11,069 bases of DNA from the NCBI GenBank assembly GCA_020853255.1, contig JADYZI010000276.1, forward strand, positions 1-11,069. Reading direction: 5' to 3'. The notes under the pieces were generated by a model. That model saw nothing but the letters and a program-made list of their open reading frames with translations, had not been told where the DNA came from and did no database searches. The position numbers and the translations under genes were made by a program. Positions 6,094-11,069 of this stretch are shown in pieces. Source of the DNA: Acidobacteriota bacterium. GTDB lineage: Bacteria; Acidobacteriota; Blastocatellia; Pyrinomonadales; Pyrinomonadaceae. Positions within the stretch are counted from its first letter, which is position 1; each line of letters starts with the position of its first letter.

Positions 6094-6346
6094 CGTTCTC
6101 TACACCGAGGCGTTCTATAAAAGCCTTAAATCCATCCCAAAACGGGATGTTAAACGCATACTTCGAAAGACGCGCTCTTTGGCGGCCGAACCACGTCCGT
6201 TCGGTTGCCAAAAACTTGCTGGTCAGGAAAAGTACAGGATTCGACAGGGCGACTACAGGATCATCTATTCGATCGAAGACTCACGCTTGGTCGTGGTTGT
6301 GGTCAAGGTCGGCAACAGACGTGAGGTGTATGACCGCGGAAAGTGA
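6080..6346 (+). CDS. RelE/ParE-family toxin, probable mRNA interferase
   Basis: An 88-residue protein with the full RelE-fold pattern: YNVLYTEAFYKSLKSIPKRDVKRIL at the N-terminus, then GCQKLAGQEKYRIRQGDYRIIYSI (42-65) and VVKVGNRREVYDR (74-86). The basic and aromatic residues of the RelE active surface are present (R54, R60, R80/R81, Y84), which favours ribosome-dependent mRNA cleavage. ParE-type gyrase poisons share the fold and are not fully excluded. The ATG lies inside the antitoxin's last codons, a standard overlap. The RNA ligase gene starts 18 bases after its stop on the same strand. Confidence 0.88.
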   Translation: MAKYNVLYTEAFYKSLKSIPKRDVKRILRKTRSLAAEPRPFGCQKLAGQEKYRIRQGDYRIIYSIEDSRLVVVVVKVGNRREVYDRGK

Positions 6347-6364
6347 GTTTCAAAAGCCGGAAAA

Positions 6365-7105
6365 GTGGAGAGAATCAAGCCATTTGGATGTAAAAACTAC
6401 GGCAGCATCCCGCATTTGTCCGGCTCTCGGTTGGGTGAACGGGACTATTCCGCAAATGCGGGCCAGGAACGTATCGCAACAGTCCGTCGTCGCGACCGAT
6501 TTGACGAGGTGCTTGTCCAAGAAAAGTTGGACGGCTCAAATGTCGGGGTCGGGCTGCTCGACGGCGTTCTCCACCCGCTCGTTCGTGCGGGCTATCCGGC
6601 TTCGACCTCGCCGCGCCGCCAGCATTGGGAATTTTCAAATTGGGTGTTCGCAAATGAAGAACGATTCCGCGCCGTTCTCAAAGAAGGCGAACGCATTGCC
6701 GGCGAATGGCTGATGCAGGCACACGGAACAAGATACAAGCTTGTTCACGAACCCTTTGTCGCTTTCGACCTAATGACCGGTGAGATGCGGACGCCGTATG
6801 ACGAGTTTGTCAAAAGGATTGACGGCACGTTCACGCTCCCATACCTGCTTCATCGCGGCGACAGCATTTCCATACAAAAGATCCTTGGCTTGTTGGGCGA
6901 GCACGGCCATCACGGATCACTCGATAAGGCAGAAGGAGCGATCTGGCGTGTAGAGCGTCAGGCCCCGGTCGGCAAACAGCAAGCCCGCCGGCGAGTCGTC
7001 GATTTCCTATGCAAATATGTCCGAACCGACAAACAAGACGGCGCCTATCTCCCCGAAATAAGCGGCCGCGACGCAGTATGGAACTCGCTGCCAGATTCTC
7101 CGTGA
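6365..7105 (+). CDS. ATP-dependent RNA ligase (Rnl2-like nucleotidyltransferase)
   Basis: A 246-residue protein carrying the covalent nucleotidyltransferase motifs. Motif I is EKLDGSN (53-59), with K54 the AMP-accepting lysine. EGERIAGEWL (107-116) and FVAFDL (131-136) correspond to motifs III/IIIa, EGAIWRVER (190-198) to motif IV, and VVDFLCKYVR (211-220) to motif V (K217). The N-terminal KNYGSIPHLSGSRLG is typical of the PF09414 RNA-ligase family. Such enzymes seal RNA nicks or breaks through an RNA-adenylate. The start is GTG at 6365, 18 bases after the toxin stop, with only a weak purine stretch as SD site. Homologues begin at a similar distance before the KYGSI motif. It is possibly co-transcribed with the TA pair, since no promoter is evident between them. 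No OB-fold or kinase domain is attached, so a kinase or phosphatase partner would have to be elsewhere. Confidence 0.87.
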   Translation: MERIKPFGCKNYGSIPHLSGSRLGERDYSANAGQERIATVRRRDRFDEVLVQEKLDGSNVGVGLLDGVLHPLVRAGYPASTSPRRQHWEFSNWVFANEERFRAVLKEGERIAGEWLMQAHGTRYKLVHEPFVAFDLMTGEMRTPYDEFVKRIDGTFTLPYLLHRGDSISIQKILGLLGEHGHHGSLDKAEGAIWRVERQAPVGKQQARRRVVDFLCKYVRTDKQDGAYLPEISGRDAVWNSLPDSP

Positions 7106-7147
7106 TGGCGGGCGAAATCTATCCATTACCTTTATCTTCTCATCTGA

Positions 7148-7279
7148 CGCTTTTACCGATTCCGAATCATCCGTTAGGAGGTTTAGCTTAACGACGCCGT
7201 GCAAAATCCCGATCTTGGCATTCCGGCGAAGGCGAGCGATGTCGAGAAACAACAATGAAGGTGTCATCAATTCATTCAC
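7148..7279 (-). pseudogene. Decayed fragment of a second DSD1-family PLP-enzyme gene
   Basis: The minus-strand frame from ATG 7279 reads MNELMTPSLLFLDIARLRRNA and then, after a jump, KIGILHGVVKLNLLTDDSESVKA. These align with residues 1-22 and about 95-116 of the intact enzyme at 4023-5147 (NTPSILLDIARVRRNA and ISRLGGIKLNLLTDDAATVKA). About 75 residues between the blocks are deleted, and everything after VKA, including the rest of the barrel and the C-terminal metal domain, is gone. Most nucleotide differences between the two copies are at third codon positions, so this was a separate, selected paralogue before it decayed, not a recent copy. It lies just beyond the RNA ligase gene. Confidence 0.8.
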
Positions 7280-7288
7280 ACTCTCGGA

Positions 7289-7304
7289 TCCCGCAGGCGC
7301 GGGA
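7289..7304. other. Small perfect hairpin downstream of the RNA ligase gene
   Basis: TCCCGC and GCGGGA pair around a 4-base loop (AGGC), followed by AAA on the plus strand. There is no U-tract for plus-strand transcripts, so a Rho-independent terminator is not supported. On the minus strand a TTTT precedes the stem, which is the wrong side. It could be a small REP-like hairpin or chance. The rest of the 7106-7330 gap holds only the gene fragment. Confidence 0.3.
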
Positions 7305-7330
7305 AAACTGAACCAATTGTGGATAGCTAG

Positions 7331-8137
7331 CTAGTTTTTGTTGTATCCAAACTTTCTGGTCATCAAGGTGTTTTTCCACCACTGTTCCCGTTTAATGATC
7401 ACGTCATCGTCAATCGTCGATTTAAAGATGTCCAAAATAGAGTACTGAAAATGTTCTTTGATATGATTGAAATCGCATTCGTCTCTTTTGAGTTCCACAT
7501 TTCCGCCGTGACCAGTTCTCACGTATGACGACCACCTGCCATATAACATTGTCGTTCCGTACGCCGAACCCACGTACATCTGGCCATTGCTCTTGTCGGT
7601 AATCAGGTAAACGCCTTTCTGGTTCTCCAATGCCGTTTTCCAGATGCTCTTGGTCAAAACCCTTTTAAGATCGGCCCACGATAGGTTAACGTTCTCGTAT
7701 CCAGGGAAAACGTCGTCGTCGAAGGTGTCCTCCAATATCTGCTGGACAACACAGTCATGAATAACGCTTTCGGCCTTCCTAACCATCTGTTGAGATCGAT
7801 TCTTGTAGTGAATGATTATCCGCCCAAAGTATTTCTCGTATTCGTTCAACGTCTCGTACTCATAACCAACGCCACTAAGTCGGTTCAAGTCTTTGGTAAT
7901 GCGACTAATGTCGAATAGCAACCACCTGTCACCTTCAATTCGCACGAGACCGATTGCCACTTGGTTTAAACGAAAAGACTTGCCCTTTTTGTAATTCCAA
8001 AACTGCCATTCGAAGAGCCTTTTTCGGTCTTCCTTAAAAATGGCTATTGGGTTATCTTTACCGTTTGAAGTGACAAATCGTATCTTGGAGTTCCCGAGGT
8101 CGGGAAGGTTAAGTATTTCGTTCAACAGAATTGTCAT
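7331..8137 (-). CDS. GIY-YIG nuclease-family protein with an N-terminal accessory domain
   Basis: A 268-residue protein. The C-terminal part has the GIY-YIG nuclease signature: KGVYLITDKSNGQMYVGSA (174-192, with G-V-Y and Y-V-G), R201 in GRWSSY, E251 in IKREQWWK, and a terminal FGYNKN (263-268) with the conserved Asn. The first 165 residues (FEWQFWNYKKGKSF, RWLLFDISRITKDLN, GYEYETLNEYEKYFGR, FPGYENVNLSWADLKRV) form a separate domain that I know from similar proteins in diverse bacteria but cannot name. It probably recognises the substrate. Base composition stands out: 7381-7440 has 23 G+C of 60, against 41 of 60 at 8461-8520 in tkt, so recent transfer is likely. It may be a homing-type, repair or defence nuclease. 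No methyltransferase or helicase partner is adjacent. Confidence 0.8.
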   Translation of the reverse strand: MTILLNEILNLPDLGNSKIRFVTSNGKDNPIAIFKEDRKRLFEWQFWNYKKGKSFRLNQVAIGLVRIEGDRWLLFDISRITKDLNRLSGVGYEYETLNEYEKYFGRIIIHYKNRSQQMVRKAESVIHDCVVQQILEDTFDDDVFPGYENVNLSWADLKRVLTKSIWKTALENQKGVYLITDKSNGQMYVGSAYGTTMLYGRWSSYVRTGHGGNVELKRDECDFNHIKEHFQYSILDIFKSTIDDDVIIKREQWWKNTLMTRKFGYNKN

Positions 8138-8195
8138 TTTCTGATCTAGTTCTCAAAAGAATTGAGTTAATCTGCGGTACGTTCAAAAGTCTCAA

Positions 8196-8213
8196 AAGCT
8201 ACTAAAGTAGCTT
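8196..8213 (-). terminator. Possible intrinsic terminator overlapping the transketolase stop codon
   Basis: On the minus strand AAGCTAC and GTAGCTT pair around TTTA and are followed by a short T run (TTTTGAGACTTTTG, counting the last stem bases). The TAG stop of tkt is inside the hairpin. The stem is perfect but has only three G-C pairs and the T run is interrupted, so termination may be weak. Confidence 0.4.
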
Positions 8214-10235
8214 CCTTGCCTTCTTTACGACATTCTCAACGGTAAACCCGTAGTCACGAAACACATCTTCCGCTGGAGCAGAGGCGCCGAAGCGGTCCAC
8301 CGAAAGGGTGTCGCCGTGGTTGCCGGTGTATTTGGCCCAGCCGAGGGAGACGCCGGCTTCGATGGCGAGACGGGCTTTTACGGATGACGGCAGGACGGAC
8401 TCTTTGTATTTAGCGGATTGCGCGTCAAAGAATTCCCAGCAGGGCATTGAGACGACGCGGGTCGGGGTGCCGGAGCGGTTTAGGCGTTCGCGGGCTTCCA
8501 TCGCCAAGCCGACCTCGGAACCGGTGGCGATGAGGATAAGCTTTGGAGCGGTTTTATTGCCCTTGCGGTCTTCGGCTTCCGCCAGAACATACGCGCCTTT
8601 GTGAAGGCCGCTGGCCGAGGCGAATTTCTTGCGGTCGATCACGGCAACCTTTTGACGCGAGAACGCGAACGATGTCGGGCCGTCGGTCCGCAGCAATGCT
8701 GCACGCCAGGCTTCGCGGGTTTCGTGGGCATCGCAGGGGCGAATGACGGCGAGATTCGGGATCGAGCGCAACGCCGCGAGGTGTTCGACCGACTGATGCG
8801 TCGGGCCGTCCTCGCCGAGGCCGATCGAGTCGTGCGTGAAAACGAACAGCACCTGAATATGCGACAACGCCGCAAGCCTGATCGCCGGGCGCATGTAATC
8901 CGAGAAAGTTTGGAATGTTCCGCCAAACGGGATGAGGCTGCCGTACAACGCCATACCGTTCATCGTCGCGCCCATCGCGTGTTCGCGGATGCCGAAATGA
9001 ATGTTGCGGTTCGCATAACGGCCGGGCTCAAAATTCGACGACGATTTGATGTAAGTGTTGTTTGAAGGCGTCAGGTCGCCCGAACCGCCGATCAATTGCG
9101 GTATCGCGTCCGCAATCGCGTTTATCACCTCGCCGGAATAAGCACGTGTCGCTTTTGCCTCAACATTATCAAACTTCGGCAGGCTTTTCTCCCAACCTTC
9201 AGGGAGTTTGCCGCTCCGGGTTTCGCTCAAAGTTTTCCCCATTTCGGGATATTTCTTTGAATATACTTTCACCGCCGCTTCCCAATCTTTCTCCAAACGC
9301 GCTCCGTTTTTTACGGCCTGGCGGAAATGCGAGAGAACTTCTTTTGGCACGAAGAAACTCTTGTTCTCGGGCCAATCGAGGTTTCGTTTTGTTTCCTTTA
9401 CAGCCTCGGGGCCGGGTGCGTCGGAGTGAGCTTTGTTCGTTCCCTGTTTCGGCATTCCAAAACCGATGATCGTCTTTATTCGGATCAGCTTTGGCTTGCC
9501 GGTGCTTTTACGCGCCGCGCGGATCGCGCTTTCGATGGCAAACAGATCGTTGCCGTCCTCGACCGAGGTAACCTCCCAACCGGCCGCTTCGAACCGCATT
9601 GTCACGTCTTCGGTGAAGGCCAGGCTCGTCGGGCCGTCGATCGTTACCTGATTGTCGTCGTACAGGTAGATAAGGTTATCGAGCTGCAAATGACCGGCAA
9701 GCGATGCCGATTCATAACTCACGCCTTCCATCAGATCGCCGTCCGAACAGATGCAGTAAATGAAGTGGTCAATGACGTTATGGCCCGGCCGGTTGAACAT
9801 CGCTTCGAGATGCTTCTGCGCAATTCCCATCCCGACGCCGTTCGCAAAGCCCTGCCCCAGCGGCCCGGTCGTTATCTCGACACCCGGCGTCAGAAGATTT
9901 TCCGGATGCCCCGGCGTCTTAGAATGAAGCTGCCGAAAATGCTTGATGTCGTCCATCGAAAGGCCGTAACCGGTCAGGTGAAGCAAGGAATAAAGGAGCA
10001 TCGAACCATGCCCGGCGCTCAGCAAAAACCGGTCGCGGTTAAACCACTTCGGGTTCTTCGGATTGTGCCGCAGAAACTTGGTCCACAACACATAAGCCGC
10101 CGGGGCCATCCCCAACGGCAGCCCCGGATGCCCTGAATTCGCCTTCTGTATCGCATCAAGCGAAAGCGTGCGGATAGTGTTGATAGAAAGCTGGTCGATG
10201 TCGGTCGTTCGTTTCATTTTGGCTGCTGTGGTCAT
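8202..10235 (-). CDS. tkt: Transketolase
   Basis: A 677-residue, full-length transketolase (family usually 660-690). It is a cytoplasmic homodimer that uses thiamine diphosphate to move two-carbon ketol units in the non-oxidative pentose phosphate pathway. The PP domain holds [13 protein letters not shown] (33-45, H36), SAGHGSML (73-80, H76), KTPGHPE (106-112) and the metal/ThDP site [12 protein letters not shown] (164-175) with N195. The Pyr domain has GSGDLTPSN (384-392), [10 protein letters not shown] (413-422, E418 being the cofactor-activating glutamate), the [13 protein letters not shown] segment (441-453) and GPTHQ (477-481, H480). The C-terminal domain has [14 protein letters not shown]. 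All catalytic residues are intact. The start at 10235 (MTTAAKMK) is slightly upstream of a second Met at 10217; neither has a clear SD site. It stands alone, with no other pentose-phosphate gene beside it. Confidence 0.97.
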   Translation of the reverse strand: MTTAAKMKRTTDIDQLSINTIRTLSLDAIQKANSGHPGLPLGMAPAAYVLWTKFLRHNPKNPKWFNRDRFLLSAGHGSMLLYSLLHLTGYGLSMDDIKHFRQLHSKTPGHPENLLTPGVEITTGPLGQGFANGVGMGIAQKHLEAMFNRPGHNVIDHFIYCICSDGDLMEGVSYESASLAGHLQLDNLIYLYDDNQVTIDGPTSLAFTEDVTMRFEAAGWEVTSVEDGNDLFAIESAIRAARKSTGKPKLIRIKTIIGFGMPKQGTNKAHSDAPGPEAVKETKRNLDWPENKSFFVPKEVLSHFRQAVKNGARLEKDWEAAVKVYSKKYPEMGKTLSETRSGKLPEGWEKSLPKFDNVEAKATRAYSGEVINAIADAIPQLIGGSGDLTPSNNTYIKSSSNFEPGRYANRNIHFGIREHAMGATMNGMALYGSLIPFGGTFQTFSDYMRPAIRLAALSHIQVLFVFTHDSIGLGEDGPTHQSVEHLAALRSIPNLAVIRPCDAHETREAWRAALLRTDGPTSFAFSRQKVAVIDRKKFASASGLHKGAYVLAEAEDRKGNKTAPKLILIATGSEVGLAMEARERLNRSGTPTRVVSMPCWEFFDAQSAKYKESVLPSSVKARLAIEAGVSLGWAKYTGNHGDTLSVDRFGASAPAEDVFRDYGFTVENVVKKARKLL

Positions 10236-10426
10236 TTACTAAGTTTAGTTTATTGAAATAGATTTTTGTAGTCCGCAAACTTCGATGCACGAACAGGTAA
10301 AGGTTCGGGAAACGGCGAGATGGAAACAAGTAGCGAAATTCGTTTCATCATCAACCTCAAGCGCTTATTCTCCGGTCGTCATAGGTCTCTGCGACGAAGT
10401 CCAGTAAGGACTAACGCACTGCGGTT

Positions 10427-10864
10427 CTAATTTGTCAGCGGATCAATGATCTTTATGTAGTCCGAGAATCTGCGAAAGTCCTTATCCGTGGAGGCGATGG
10501 CGGCATTGTGTTCGGCGGCGAGCGCGGCAATGTGTGCGTCGGATACGAGATCGGCCGTCAAGTCCAGGTCGGAGAGGATCCGCGAAAATATTTGCCAATG
10601 CCTCGGCGTCGGCACAACGGCGGTCACAAGCGGATGTGCGAACAACTCGTCCAGTTTAGAACGCGAAAACTTGCCCGTGAACGGAGCATCGAAGATGCGG
10701 CGATTCGTGCTGAGCCGCAAAAAAGCCGTCGCGACATGCCAGGTGATCCCGATCGAGTCCTTCCCGTCCGACAATGTCGTTTCAAGCCATTCTACTGCTC
10801 GCTTATGCTGCGAAAAATGGGGCATATAAGCGTACAGAAGGATGTTCGCATCGACGACGATCAT
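10427..10864 (-). CDS. vapC: VapC-family PIN-domain toxin (second, distinct subgroup)
   Basis: A 145-residue PIN protein: MIVVDANILLYAY (D5), WHVATAFLRLSTNRRIF (42-58), LVSDAHIAALAAEHNAAI (106-123, D109) and STDKDFRRF (125-133, D127, D129). It belongs to the VapC subgroup whose middle motif reads W.V...FLRL.TN rather than carrying the usual conserved glutamate, so the metal site differs from the vapC at 5151. Probable endoribonuclease. Its ATG overlaps the stop of the upstream antitoxin (ATGA at 10861-10864), so the two are translationally coupled. The 190 bases between it and tkt hold no gene that I can see. Confidence 0.87.
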   Translation of the reverse strand: MIVVDANILLYAYMPHFSQHKRAVEWLETTLSDGKDSIGITWHVATAFLRLSTNRRIFDAPFTGKFSRSKLDELFAHPLVTAVVPTPRHWQIFSRILSDLDLTADLVSDAHIAALAAEHNAAIASTDKDFRRFSDYIKIIDPLTN

Positions 10865-11067
10865 TTATGCTGATCTCCTTCGGCTATGGAGATAAGCGAA
10901 CTGATCTTGTCGTAATTGATTCCCGCTTTCGGCTTCGTATCACGACCCGGTCTGACCTTGAACCTGACTTTCACGGCCTCGCCATCTGCCGCCAGCCCTT
11001 TTCGCATTATGTCGTTAACGATCTGTTTGAAAGAAGCCTCAGGCCGTTTTTTTTGAACGCCTTTAAT
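10861..11067 (-). CDS. vapB: Partial antitoxin of the right-hand VapC module (start outside the window)
   Basis: The minus-strand frame ending in TGA at 10861 is open to the window edge (68 residues visible). It reads RPEASFKQIVNDIMRKGLA, then VKVRFKVRPGRDTKPKAGI, then NYDKISSLISIAEGDQHK. The SFKQIVNDIMRKGLA segment matches the second helix of ribbon-helix-helix antitoxins (pattern SFKEVVNEALRRGL), and the rest is the toxin-binding tail, as in VapB proteins of about 80-90 residues. Only the N-terminal strand is missing, lying beyond the edge. The stop overlaps the toxin ATG. Confidence 0.8.
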   Translation of the reverse strand: MKGVQKKRPEASFKQIVNDIMRKGLAADGEAVKVRFKVRPGRDTKPKAGINYDKISSLISIAEGDQHK

Positions 11068-11069
11068 GC

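Noticed and set aside
6409..6462. Ten-base perfect inverted repeat (CCCGCATTTG and CAAATGCGGG) in the RNA ligase gene
   Set aside because: It lies within conserved coding sequence (IPHLSG ... NAGQ). One such pair at this spacing is expected by chance in a window of this size.
9327..10136. Long open frame of 269 codons opposite transketolase
   Set aside because: It is antisense to highly conserved transketolase motifs and has no recognisable domain or RBS.
10398..10412. AGTCC/GGACT hairpin between tkt and the right-hand vapC as a terminator
   Set aside because: The stem is only five pairs and no T run follows it on either strand.
10236..10426. Intergenic stretch before tkt searched for an RNA gene or riboswitch
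   Set aside because: No tRNA-like arms and no recognisable riboswitch core. It presumably holds the tkt promoter, but no convincing -35/-10 pair was found.

Overview
The window looks like a piece of chromosome from a free-living bacterium of moderate to high G+C. It has two housekeeping genes (alaS and a transketolase gene), a secreted serine hydrolase, a PLP enzyme, three type II toxin-antitoxin (TA) modules and several short dispersed repeats. The gene content, the wording of the AlaRS core and the palindromic repeats read in frame inside proteins suggest an Acidobacteriota (Blastocatellia-like) genome. That placement is inference from memory of such genomes; no rRNA or tRNA gene is present to test it.

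Left part (1-4020). alaS (minus strand) runs off its own 5' end. The editing domain and C-Ala domain are intact, but the whole aminoacylation core is missing, and the break lies next to a 149-bp inverted-repeat element (2123-2271). The same element supplies the last six codons and the stop of the neighbouring four-helix membrane protein gene. On the plus strand follows a secreted beta-lactamase-fold serine hydrolase. Both alaS and the hydrolase gene carry a member of one palindromic repeat family, inserted in the same orientation and reading frame, so both proteins contain a related SP..GGVA.AS.DGVV stretch.

Middle part (4023-7330). A DSD1/D-threonine-aldolase-like PLP enzyme gene (minus) sits 3 bases behind a vapBC module. 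Divergent from vapBC is an RHH antitoxin/RelE-type toxin pair, followed 18 bases later by an ATP-dependent RNA ligase gene. Beyond the ligase lies a decayed fragment of a second PLP-enzyme gene, so this TA/RNA-ligase island is bracketed by an intact and a fossil member of one family. Both TA operons show promoters whose -10 hexamer lies about 7 bases before the start codon, which predicts leaderless mRNAs. The vapB start codon lies inside a perfect 22-bp palindrome, a likely autoregulatory operator.

Right part (7331-11069). An AT-richer GIY-YIG nuclease gene, probably acquired by transfer, is followed by a full-length transketolase gene and a third TA module: a VapC-type PIN toxin and its antitoxin, the latter cut by the window edge. 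The window therefore joins housekeeping metabolism to an accessory strip with RNA-cutting toxins, an RNA-joining enzyme and a nuclease.
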